From contig MU129009.1 in the NCBI GenBank assembly GCA_014904985.1, positions 151,197 to 215,196 of the forward strand: a stretch of 64,000 nt of DNA, written 5' to 3'. The notes under the pieces are model-generated. The model saw nothing but the letters and a program-made list of their open reading frames with translations, was not told the DNA's origin and did not search any database. The stretch comes from Hydnum rufescens UP504 (lineage: Eukaryota; Basidiomycota; Agaricomycetes; Cantharellales; Hydnaceae). This document shows positions 44,202 through 54,926 of this stretch, piece after piece; within the stretch, counting starts at the first letter, position 1, and each line of letters opens with the position of its first letter. A program made the translations under genes and the position numbers.

Positions 44202-45266
44202 TTAGCTTCCTTCAGGTGGCTGTTCTCCTGGAGGTATTGCTGATGCTTGAAGAACAAGTTTATTTTGCTCTCGTTCCTCATTCATAAGAGCATGGAGAGA
44301 AATAGATGATCCTGTTGGGTTTCCCTTTTCATAAACCTGAATGTCCATTCCATGATTTCCATCTGTGGCTCCTTCGTATTTGATTTGGGCACCAACTCCT
44401 ACTAACCATGGTTGTCCAAGTAGTATGTCATGGCCTTCGAAGCTTCCCTTTTTAACAAAGAAGTGATGATCAAATCTTATCCCTCCTATTTCGATTGGAA
44501 CATTTCGACAGCATCCTATAAGGGGTTCTGGTCCACTATTGATTCCTTGTAATGACCAGTTTTGTCCATCGTAGTCTATTGGGATGTTTAATCTTTTCTG
44601 AACTTCCTGGGAGATAAGGTTTAATTCGGATCCTGTGTCGATCATAAGCACAACATCTTTGGTTCCATTCTGACCTGTGGCTTTGGCTGCAATTTTTCCT
44701 GTGTCCATAGCAAACAAAGGATTTGGCCCAAGGGATCCAATCAAATTTACTTGTGCTTGATAGTTCTCTTGTGTCTGTAGATCTGTTTGCTGGGATAGGT
44801 CTTCATCCAAATCTCTGTCCATCAGAGTTCGTATATGGTCATAGTATTCGTCTTGCTCTGCTTCATCATCAGAGTCATAATCAGAGGCCTCAGTTGTTGG
44901 AAAATGCGGTTTAAAGGTGGCATGATTAACTGTAAGGGGCTCTCGATGTTTAGGATTATAGTCACGTTTCAGTTTAAGTCCAGCTGCAAATATTTTGGCT
45001 GCTCCATGTGCTGACCCAAGGAAGTCTCCGAGTGTTATTTCGACTTTTTGATTGAGTACTTTCTTAGCTATTTCTTTATCTTCACATGCTTCTTGAAACT
45101 CTGTGGTAAAACGATATGTTGGAGGATTCTTTGGGATTCGTTTCTCAGGTAGTGCCATTTCTATGTCTATTGTTTCCTCTGGGAGTGGTCCAGCCTTTTT
45201 TAGGCAGTAGGTTTTTCTCTGGGTGATTGGTGTTTCTTTTAGTTGACTGAGCGAGCGGCAAGTCAT
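44202..45266 (-). pseudogene. Gypsy family 2 gag end and aspartic protease
   Basis: 354 codons are open. Residues about 210-230 hold LMIDTGSELNLIS, the retropepsin D-T-G motif, and later GHDILLGQPWLVGVGAQI, the usual protease end. The N-terminal part (ITLGDFLGSAHGAAK) resembles a conserved segment before the protease in basidiomycete Gypsy polyproteins. It runs into RT with a frame change at about 44205. Confidence 0.75.
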
Positions 45267-47299
45267 TCCTTGCGAAGGATACGAGTTGGCTGCGACAAGG
45301 ATGTTCTCTGGGGTTGCTTGCGTCTTTCTTCTGGTGGTTCTTGGGGTTCTTGGTTATAACTGGCAGCTTTAGCAGGTGCTGCTTGCCGCGTGGGGGGCGT
45401 CAGTCCAACATACAACTCTCGACGTGTCCGCCGCCTAAGACGGCGTTGGTGGTGGTTTTTAATTTGCCTCAGTTTCGGATTGGTGCACGATTAGTTCTGT
45501 TCTATCTTTGGGGTTGGTTGGCTGTCGGCAGGATATAAGATTGGACCTGCGCTGTGCCTATTGCATACTGGAGTGTCATTTACAATGGGGACAATCCATT
45601 TTTGGTCCACACACACATGCGACTTGCTCCCTGGTTGTTCGATTGGAGTTGTGTGGATTGCTCCCTAATCATTTCTATGTCGTCCACCATATGGCTCGTT
45701 TGACCCCCCTTTGCCACAGCTTTCCTCATGGTAGGTTGTTTGGCGTCACTCCATGTTTACGACAGGCTGGCCTTCAATCGAGTATTTGATGATTCCTTAT
45801 ACGAGACCCAGGCTGGCCTTGCGGCATCTGGCACACGTTGCTTCATCTCCAACATTATGGTTGGCCTCCTGTTTTGATGTACACACGGACAAGCCAGCAA
45901 AGGGTTGTTCCCAGCTTGATGGCAGATTAGGACCTTGGACGCACGACACTTCCAGGTCCACATGGGTGTGATTACTTTGGGATAGAGGCGGGGTTCCTGG
46001 GGAAAATCCGCGTTGCTGAACATGGAGCGAGGCGGGTTGTGTAGGTGATGGCGGTTGAGGCCGGTTCTTTTCCGCGTTAGCGAGGCTGGCCCCCTTTTGC
46101 GTGTGATCGTGCACATGAACTATTTTCATTTCTCCCCGTTCTTAACAAGGACTGTCGTCGGAATCACTGATTCGCTCTCGGAGCATTGCGGCGAGTGTGA
46201 CATGATTTTGGCTTTTCGGTTTGCCTGTGGATACTTTCTTTAAATGGATATAGGTGAGTATGGCAACGTGGTTCTTCTTCCACTTTCATCTAATCAGAGT
46301 GTGCTGCCTTGCATCCTTGGCTTTCTGGAATACTTCTCGATTTTCATCTGAGGAGTCACTGTACTCTACACCCCGCATGAACTTCAATCAGGTTGGGCTT
46401 TATTTCTCATTCTTTTTCTGGTACTTTGTTAGTTCGGGCTCATTGTCTTTCCCCTTAGTGTACGATGTCTGGAAGTTGTGAATAAACGGATTCTTCTGTT
46501 GAGGGTATGGGTCCCTTCACTACCGTGTGTTCCATATGTTGAGTACAGTTCCACATGGTTTTGGCGTGTTCAATCAACATCCTGGAACATACGTGGACAA
46601 GATGAGATGGGCGGCTACCAGATCCGCTGGACGTACGTCATGGAACACCTGGCCAGAAAAGTCATCTCCGGTCTTCACTCAGCTAGGATCTTTCTTTTTC
46701 TCATGGCCAACGCGAGTGGGTACCGGTGTGTTAGGAGGAAATTTCGGCGATCGGGACACGCAGATACTGCTCACTTGATAATTATTTCTCTTTGGTTGGC
46801 AGGAGTCTGCTAGTTGTTCTCTCGTGTGTATCTTGTGGTCTCTGTTGGCTGTCTGCTTCCACCTATTCAGTTTCTGAGAGGGGTGCTAGAGGCTCCAGAT
46901 GTGTAAGGTAGGATTCTACACTTCCTGGCGAGCGTTCCTCTCGCGATCATTCAGCTGGTCCCTTGTTGGCTACAGAAGATTGAACTAATCCGTTCTTTGC
47001 ATTCCTGAGGATCTTTTTGCGATAGAGCAGCTTTTGTCGCAGGCAGGGCTTCAATAGTTCAAGGAGGAGTGTCATGCAAGGCGTGTTTCCCTTAAACAAT
47101 TTGCAGGCATCTTTACGCCGGGCCTGTGCGGCCTGGCATTGGCTCGCGGGGGGGGGAAGGAATTCACTATCGGCCATATGTTTCTGAAACAATTCGTTTG
47201 ATTGTCGTTATATTGTTAGATTGAGAGTTTGGTGGAAGGAGGTCTGGAGAAGGTTGTATCAAAGTGAGAGACGCTACCCCCTTGTAAGGACCACCAGTT
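45267..47299 (-). pseudogene. Degraded gag region of Gypsy family 2
   Basis: Minus-strand fragments in several frames (for example a CPHC piece near 45580) suggest a gag with a zinc knuckle, but no long frame survives. I cannot set its start. Confidence 0.4.
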
Positions 47300-49013
47300 A
47301 TTAGGCATGAAGGGATTTGGGAGCTCTGCCGATGACTGTCAAATCAAGACTCTCTTGTTCAAGCCCAGGTGTTAGATGGGGACTGTATCTTCTGTTTTTA
47401 GTCAATGGGCTGGCTTCGCTCTCTGGCGATAGGTTGTCACTTCTCTAACAAGGTCTAGGGTATGCGTAGTTCAGTGGGAGGATAAGATCTCGTCGGTATG
47501 ACTACGCTATAGTCAATGATTATATCGTGGATGCTTTGACAAAGGGCTTATTTACATTGTTGTCTTGCTTGAACTGCTTTCACTGCTATTTGTGGGTCGC
47601 TATTTGTGTCGTCCTGCGTCAAAATGCGGATTTCTGACTAAGAGGCTGCTAGACTGAGTTTCTAAGGCTTGATTGTGTATGGTGCAATGCTGTTTCTTTC
47701 TTTTCTGAGCTGTTACTTTGTTTTTACTCACCTTTCTTGGAATTGTCCCTCCGGCAACTCCTAATCCTTAGTCCTGCAACTATCCTTTGGCTCAGTATTT
47801 CGCACAGCCATAGAGGGCATTCCAGTGGACTAGGGCTTAACCAACCTCTGTATATTGACTTAGGCTCAGGATGGCTTTAGATCAGATCTCTTAAGATGCA
47901 AGCAGATTTGTAGACATAGTATATTCCAGTAGGTGGATGAAGGATGGGAGTGGGCATACAGGGAGAGGGAGAACACCAGCTTTTATACCTTTTGAAGCGT
48001 GGCGGTGTCTTTAAAGAGGAACGTATGACTCACTCCCTAGGTGAGGTCAGTACTGTGAAGACACACATCGAGGGTTGTTCAAGGAGGGGTTGAGTTCTTG
48101 GCTGTCATTCACTAACGGTGTCTGCAGCATGATAGCGTGGAGAGTACATTCATATAAACGAGCAAAAAGGGGCTGCTACAGAAGGTTTTTTTTGTTATCT
48201 TTTCAATAAAAAGCGGTCTTTGCAAGGAAGGGTGGAGTCAATTCACTACAATACAGACAGCAAAAGGGTACGTCGGATGGGGGTGTGTATCTTTCTCTAT
48301 CTGTTGAGGTTCGTAGGAGTATTTGTTGGCAATGGGAGAGAAATCAAAGGATAATTTAAAGTTTCTGGAGATTGTAATTTGTTCTCGTAGGTCCAGTGGT
48401 TAAAGATGTTTTTGTTGCTGGTTGATAATGGGGACAAGTGCATGGGATGGGATTTTGATGCAGAAACAACAGTTTACATCGTAATAGACGTTCTTGGTAT
48501 CATTCGATGCGGATTTTTAACAGCTTTCTGGGCGCGGTGGGTTTCCGAGCAGATCGGTGTAAACTGACAGAGAAATTCGTTTTTTACTGATGGGTGTTGA
48601 TTCTGACAGTAATATTGTTCTGTAGAGTTCAGTTTTGATCTGTTCTTTGCGTGCTCAGTACCGTTGGATGCGGATTTTTTATATCTTTCCAGGCGTGGTT
48701 GTTCCGAGAGGATTGGATGCGAACTGACGGAGAATTCGTTTTTTACTGAAAATCCCGGATTTTGACAGTAATATTGGTCTGGAGAGTGCATTTCTGGTCC
48801 GTTCGACTTGTGTTTGGTACCGTTCGAAAGGTGTGAATCGTAGCTTTCTAAGCGTTATATGGGCGTACCTCTCCGATCAAACTGACAGAGTTATAGAACA
48901 AATTCGATTTCTGCGTGTAGCCATAATTAATTTCATAATTGGTCATGTGATCATCCAAAGGCTGAGAGTGGTGTGATTTCGCGTTTTCTGATACTGGATG
49001 TTTTTATCTTCCA
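47300..49013 (-). repeat. 5' LTR of Gypsy family 2 (minus), indel-rich copy
   Basis: Aligns by eye with 19896-21575, inverted family sense TGTGGAAGATAAAAACATCC at 49013. Bases 47300-48400 carry many 1-2 nt insertions relative to the other three copies; 48420-49013 is much cleaner. Confidence 0.75.
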
Positions 49014-49379
49014 CACCACTATGGCGGGTGTGTGGTTCGTGCTGTTGCTCACTGGGCCCATTGTTGTCCATTGTTGTCACATTCATCACAGTCATTGCAT
49101 TCATTACATTCGTTGCATTCATTGCATTCGTTGCAGTCATCATGTTCATCATGTTGCCATGGTTTTCTTTGTCTGACATGGTCCCATTGGGGCCCTTGTC
49201 ATTTGGCTGGTTGTCAACTGGTACCTAGGACCAAGGTGTGTAAGTAAATAAGTTCAAAGCAGTGCAAAAAGAGCAGCTTTCGCTGCTCTTTTTGTGCTGT
49301 TGTAGCTACTACAAGAAAACTCACCTAGTGACCACACACCCACAGCGGTGGGTGTGTGGTCATCTATTTCCTTGTTGGG

Positions 49380-50100
49380 TGGTGGCTGTGTAGTTGTGAG
49401 AAAGAATGCAACTCAATGCTGGCAATTGCCAGGATCCAAAAAGCACCCAAATGCCTGGTGCCATGAGTGCTGTATGAATCAGAAGCAAGTAGCTAGGTGT
49501 ATAATAAATAATAAATAAATCATATTTTCCCAAAAAACAAAGAAGACCATGACACTACTCAGAGTTCAATAAGGGATGATATGCTGCATTGAAAAGTGGA
49601 TTGGGCGATTTGTACGGTTCAGAATCAGCCCAAATTTAAATATATTGCCAGCATACATGACCCCCTACATGGGTGATTAATTATTTCAGACGCTCCCTTC
49701 ATTTTTCAATTTTTTGTGCCCTCAATTCCCTAAATAGGGAATTGAGGGCATGAGAAATTGAAAAATGAAGGGAGCATCTGAAATAATTAATTGCCCATGT
49801 AGGGGGTCATGTATGCCGGCAATATATTTAAATTTGGGCCAATTCTGAACCCTACAAATCACCCAATCCACTTTTCAATGCAGCATATCATCCCTTATTG
49901 AACTCTGAGTATTGTCATGGTCTTCTTCATTTTTTTGAGAAAATATGATTTATTTATTATTTATTATACACCTAGTTACTTGCTTGTGATTCATACAGCA
50001 CTCATGGCACCAGGCATTTGGGCACTTTTTGGATCTGGGCAATTGCTGGTGTTAAGTTGCCTTACTTAGCAGCTATGCAACAACCCACTGAACGAGGAGC
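49380..50100. repeat. Large palindrome (axis near 49735)
   Basis: The sequence around CCCTCAATTCCCTAAATAGG / GAATTGAGGGC is the hairpin tip. Arms extend through ACATGACCCCCTACATGGG, CAATATATTTAAATTTGGGC and TTATTTATTAT on both sides. Arms of about 350 bp with few mismatches. Confidence 0.85.
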
Positions 50101-50644
50101 AGAGAGCTGCCTAGGGAGGCAAGCAAATGACCACACACCCACTGTGGTGGGTGTGTGGTCATACAAGGTGAGTTTTTTTAAAATCCTAGTCATACATTGG
50201 TGCAAAAAGAGCAGCAAAAGCTGCTCTTTTTGCGCTTCTTTTACTTCTTAACTGACACCCTTTTCTTTCAAATCCAGGTTTGATCTTTCATGCAAATGAA
50301 TAGCAACATGAAAACCCCAGCAGCCCCCCATATCAACACCAGGCCAGTAGTAACAGGGATGACGTATGAAGAACCACCCAAGCAAGAGTCCACACGACCT
50401 GAAAAGCATGACGGTGCATGGCCATGGAGTGAAACAAGGTACCACACACCTGCCATGGTGGGTGTGTGGTACTACAAGATGTTTTTTTTTTTAATTATTT
50501 CTTAATTACTTTGTGGTGCAAGAAGAGCAGTGCAAGCTGCTCTTCTTGCTAAGTTTTAATCATTTAACTAATATTGTTTATTCTCTAGATCTTAAGCTCG
50601 AACCTGCATGAACACACCGAGGCTAACCCGCAACCCCCAACCCC

Positions 50645-50765
50645 AGAATGAACACCCACCCAACAAACACCCACCCAACAAACACCCACCCAACAAACAC
50701 CCACCCAACAAACACCCACCCAACAAACACCCACCCAACAAACACCCACCCAACAAACACCCACC
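50645..50765 (+). repeat. 15-bp minisatellite ACACCCACCCAACAA, about 8 copies
   Basis: Perfect or nearly perfect units inside an exon-like part of the second array. It looks like a homogenised version of the decayed words in the other exon-like parts. Confidence 0.9.
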
Positions 50766-51830
50766 GTATGAACACCACCCGCCCAACGGAAACCTGCCAA
50801 ACGAAGAGCTGCCAAACACAGACCACCAAACAGAGGCCTGCTGTACAAAAACCCCACACACCCACTACAGGGTGTGTGTGGTTATATATAGGTAAGTGTC
50901 CTGTGTATGTGACCACACAAAGAGAGCAGCATTTGCTGCTCCCTTTGTGCTGGTTTCAAATTTTAACTAACATCTCTATTACTCTAGGACCTCGCCTGAA
51001 CCAGAAGCTGCTGGACGAAGACATGCCAAATGAGCCCCCACTCCCAAACAACAATCTGGCGAATGAACACCACCGAACAAACCCCTGCCTGACAAAAACC
51101 CACCAAATGAAGAACCCACGCCAACCACACACCCGCTGCGGTGGGTGTGTGGTGTGATATAAGGTAAATAGATACAGTGTATGCAACTGCACAAAAAGAG
51201 CAGCATTTGCTGCTCTTTTTGTGCTGGTTATAAATTTTAACTAATATCTTATTGATTTTTCTAGGACATCGCCTGAATCAGAACCTGGCGAATGGAACAC
51301 ACAGCAATTGAGCCCTCCTCCTCCTCTCTTCCCAAATGACAATCCACCAAGCAAATAGCCGCTGAATGAAGAACCCATGTGAACCACACACCCACTGCAG
51401 CAGGTGTGTGGTCCTGTATAAAGTAAGTCACCCCCAGTAGATACAGCCACGCAAAAAGAGCAGCTTAAGCTGCTCTTTTTGCACTGGTTCAAATTTCTAA
51501 CTAACTTATATTTCATTATTCTAGGCCACAATCTGAACCAACACCCACATGAGCCCAGCTGAAACCCCCTAAAAGGAAAGCTGCTGACTAAAGACCCACC
51601 AAGCGAAGCCCCACTGAATGAAAAACCCTTGCAAACCGCACACCCACCACAGTGGGTGTATGGTTCTATATGAGGTAAGTAACACTGTGTACCCCAACAG
51701 TGCAGAGCATGAGTACAATCACTCAAAAGGAGCAGCACAGGCTGCTCCTTCTGCGCTGCTTTTTTTTTGTTTTTTTTTTCACTAACATGTTGTTTATCTT
51801 AGGCATTCTTCTGAACCCACAGCCACACAA

Positions 51831-52302
51831 CCTGCATCAACCCCCCCACCCAAAAGAACTGCCAAGCAGAGGCCTGCTGAGTGAACACCGCGACCCTGCT
51901 GAATGAATGCCATGACCCCACCAAGTGAAAACCATGACCCCATGAATGAAAACCACAACTCTGCCGACTGGAAACCCACAACCCTGCCGAATGAAAAACA
52001 TGTGACAGATAGATGTGTATAATATATATAATAATAAATAATCATAGTTGCTGATAAGCCTGTATGGCCCGTTGACCCACTCAGGGGCATTCCTGGCTTG
52101 CCAGGACCTATCCTGATACCCCCAGCCAAATATATCCATGTGCTTCTGTTCACAGTGTTATTTGAGCTGTGGGGCAGACAGACCTAAGGTCACCCTCTTG
52201 AAATTATTTGATATCAAAGGATTTTGATGCCCATTAGGCTTTTGATTTGATACAGTTTGACCTACCTATTGAGGCCCCTCTAAGTGGCTGACCGAGGTGT
52301 TA
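51831..52302. other. Right subterminal part of the TIR-bounded composite
   Basis: No gene. Words such as GAATGAAAACCAC (51940-51960) are decayed exon-like repeats. The end carries GGTAGGTCAAA (inverted), also found near 15850. Confidence 0.4.
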
Positions 52303-53376
52303 TCAACCAACAACAAAACACCTTAACCATTGGACTATGCTCAAACTAATCTCCAAAACCCAGAGATATCCTTTCATTTCACCTCCAGAATGCTCCACAT
52401 GGTCAGTGACCACATGCTCCAAGCATTCCACATGCTCAGCAAATTGGTGACATCACCCCCCCTCATGATTCCTTTTGTTCTCTTTATGAATGACATCACT
52501 ATGACATCACCTCCTCATGATTCCTTTTGTTCTCCTTATGCATGACTCAGCTATGACTGCATTATGACATCATCTTGTTATTTTTCTTTTTTTCTCACCT
52601 ATGACTCACATATGACTCACCCATGAGGGAGTCATATTTCTTAAACACAGCCACCTTCAGAAAGGTATAAAAGCTGGTAGATTTCCTGTATCCCCCCATG
52701 ATCTCCTCTCTGGAAATCATCACTGTCAACCACTGTCAACTTTTCTGCTTGCCTCTAAAGAACAGTCTATCTATAAGCCATCTGGAGCTAAGTCATCTTC
52801 AAGGTTGTTGAGACAAAGCCACTGGTAGCCCTCTACATGAATCACTAAAGCCAAGGATAGTTGCAGGACCTAAGGTTAGAGTTGCTGGACATCCAAGGAA
52901 AAGTAAGCATAATGAAATACGAATCAGGTTTTGAAGAAAGAAGGAAGAAAGACACTAACAAAACTAACCAAGCACTGACCAGTCTGTAGCCCACAGATAT
53001 CCGCATTTTGACCAGGAGAATATAAACAAGAATACACAAATATCAGTAAACAGACCAACATGTAAGCCTTTCCACAAGCATCCCAGATGTATAAGCCTTT
53101 CCATAAGCATCCCAGATGATGTATAAGCCTTTCCACAAGCATCCCAGATGTATAAGCCTTTCTACAAGCATCCCAAATGATATATCATTGACTACAGCTA
53201 GTCCATATCCCTTCCTATTCTCCACTGAACACCATACACGTCTTGCAGAGTGTGATCAACCATTGAAGCAAACCAACCCAATGAATAACAACAGAAATAC
53301 AGTCTCCCATCTGCACACTGGCTGAACCAGATTTTGATTTGACAGTCATCAGAGCTCCCAACCCTTCTTCTATAAC
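52303..53376 (+). mobile_element. Gypsy family 2 LTR, truncated (plus)
   Basis: Begins at TTATCAACCAACAAC, inside the LTR, directly after the TIR end, and continues to CTTCTTCTATA. It may be the 3' LTR of the plus-sense copy whose integrase lies at 35375-36692. Confidence 0.7.
52540..52675 (+). promoter_or_regulatory. Gypsy family 2 LTR promoter: bZIP-type sites and TATA box
   Basis: TGACTCA occurs at 52543, 52602 and 52613, with TGACATCA-type words nearby (52502 and 52565), upstream of TATAAAAG at 52666-52673. The same order exists in the other LTR copies (TATAAAAG 35097; inverted near 20610). TGACTCA is the Gcn4/AP-1 type bZIP site. Use by the element is inferred. Confidence 0.55.
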
Positions 53377-53414
53377 GCACAGACCTCCTGGCCAAAAGGG
53401 GTGGTGGTGAAATA

Positions 53415-53864
53415 TTGACCTGTCCCAAGTTTCTCTCACTATCCTACACAGGTAGCCTTCAGAAACAAGAGCTCCTGGAGCACTGGATATGTGAATGGAT
53501 TGCCTTGGCCAACTCAGCCTTCCACCCTGCTGACAAATTCAGCCCAAGTCTTCACCCAATGATGCTGTGCAGTAAACTCAGGCAGAAGACCTTTAGCCAG
53601 GTTGTCCAATGCTTGACTGGACATGCACATATAGGGAGCTACTATGAAAAATTTGTGCCTGACAAAGAAGTCCATTGCCCATGTGGCAAAGACCTACAGA
53701 CTTGTGAACATGTCCTACAGTCATGCATGCTCCATGAGGAACACCACCACTTACTAGGCAACACAGACCAAGACCACAATACAGCAAAACTCCTGGGCAT
53801 GACAGATGGTAATGTATGCCTCACTGCCTTTATCAAGGCATCAGAGGCATTCTCAAAGACTTAA
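53415..53864 (+). pseudogene. Non-LTR retrotransposon (LINE, Tad-like) C-terminal fragment
   Basis: An open frame of 149 residues contains QCLTGHAHIGSYYEKF followed by CPCGKDLQTCEHVLQSC-x5-H, the Cys/His end found after the RNase H of fungal LINE polyproteins. It is 5'-truncated at the junction with the LTR near 53376. RT and endonuclease are absent. Confidence 0.7.
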
Positions 53865-54554
53865 ATGTACCTCACTCTAACTATTCCCCATTGCCCGAGA
53901 CACAGGAGAAATTCAACCTACAAGATGTGACATCAAGGCAGAATGGTTCATGTCCCTCCCTAACTGCTTTTCCCCTCCCACCTCCACAACTGAAGGGACT
54001 GTCTGTCAACACTCTCAGGAGTGTTCACCTGCTGTCAGCTTTCATATGTGTGAACAACCTGGCATACCACCAGGCACACTGCTTCACTTCAATTAATTCC
54101 TATATGCCCCCTCCATCTTATATGTACCCCATGGCTCCATCTCACTGTCCCATCCATCTCAGAGCACACCCACATTATATAGAATCTACACCCCTCCACT
54201 CACCCCCATCACAATACCCCATTCAAACTGTTAGATTAACTTCCAAGTACAGACTCATGTATTTGGACCATTCTTGGCCCTCCAGGAGCCTACTGTGGTA
54301 TATAAACCAGAATTCCTCCCCCTCCTCCTCCATAATGTGGAAAGGAGCTATGCCACAGGGAACAGCAGCCACAGCATTGGGCTATGGAAGTGATAAAGCA
54401 GCTTCTACTCAAACTCCAAGTTGCTCCTTGAAATACTACTGACCTCTTAGGCCCTCTTTCACATAGTGAAAGCCAACCTAAGAGGTCCAAATATTGATGT
54501 CTGGAAGCTCCAAGGATGGAACTAAACATCAAATGCTTCCTTACACCAGTATGG
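53865..54554. other. Probable LINE 3' region; no gene
   Basis: The 208-residue plus frame at 53816-54442 overlaps the LINE frame and has no motif. I see nothing else. Confidence 0.4.
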
Positions 54555-54705
54555 TTTGATGTCCATGGTTGCCAAAGTCAGGTTCAGGTCAGGTTTTTCC
54601 CCATTTGGGCAAAACCTGAACCTAACCTGAACCTGAAACCCTGGGGGCCCAAAACCTGAACCTGACCTGTGGTCAGGTTCAGGTTTGAACTTAGGTTTCC
54701 AGGGT
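54555..54705. repeat. CAGGTTCAGGT / ACCTGAACCTG inverted repeats
   Basis: Direct and inverted copies of CAGGTTCAGG lie within about 150 bp. A small foldback or MITE-like remnant. Confidence 0.7.
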
Positions 54706-54926
54706 TTGTAACCTAACTTCAGCAACCATATTCATGTCAATCTTCACTATTTCAACTTGGAGATATTACATGTAATATTGTTGCAGCCTATCACCTATGC
54801 CTCCAGCTTGTGGTCTTCACTTGTGGGAATGATGCTTATCAATTTCCCTAAAGCCTGTTGGAGATAACAATTAAGCAGGATGTCATTGGAATACATCACT
54901 TTCAATACATGTATTGCACATGATGC

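Larger units (their letters stand above)
37330..49013 (-). mobile_element. Gypsy family 2 retrotransposon (minus), long LTR
   Basis: On the minus strand the order is LTR (49013 to about 47300), a degraded gag region, protease (45266-44202), RT (43936-42688), RNase H (41771-41163), integrase (41127-39542) and an extra ORF (38709-37330). No 3' LTR is seen at the left end, so this end is truncated. A possible primer-binding sequence (TGGTGGTCCTTACAA) follows the LTR. CpG content is higher than in the surrounding repeats, which suggests a younger or less methylated copy. Confidence 0.75.
49014..51830 (+). repeat. Second array of intron-like units with palindromes
   Basis: Mirror-organised like 29640-34060. 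Minus-sense units lie at 49014-49380 and plus-sense units at 50110-51830. Type a palindromes near 49332, 50130, 50440, 50850, 51124, 51384 and 51636; type b near 49264, 50202, 50520, 50920, 51190, 51450 and 51725. Donors are AAG/GTGAGT at 50166, GTAAGT at 50893, GTAAAT at 51163, GTAAGT at 51422 and GAG/GTAAGT at 51674. Acceptors ACTCTAG, TTTCTAG and TTATTCTAG follow TAACTAA. Confidence 0.7.
36693..52302. mobile_element. Possible large TIR-bounded composite (TAACACCTYGGTCAGYCA ends)
   Basis: The left end TAACACCTTGGTCAGTCA (from 36693) and the right end GTGGCTGACCGAGGTGTTA (to 52302) are inverted copies and point inward. They enclose GGCCGAAAT-rich DNA, palindrome arrays and a Gypsy family 2 copy in minus sense. 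Outside lie, on the left, integrase and, on the right, an LTR of the same plus-sense Gypsy copy, consistent with insertion into that copy plus deletion. No transposase is visible, so a composite relic is the cautious reading. Confidence 0.4.

Noticed and set aside
50592..51157. Open frames with PPNKH or THPTN or VGWVF repeats
   Set aside because: They are translations of the 15-bp minisatellite on both strands. Flanking exon-like parts have stops in all frames.
36693..52302. Autonomous giant DNA transposon
   Set aside because: No transposase, helicase or recombinase frame is present; the only enzymes inside are from Gypsy. It is kept only as a possible composite.
53816..54442. 208-residue plus-strand open frame
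   Set aside because: It overlaps the LINE frame and has low-complexity Pro/Ser composition and no recognisable domain.
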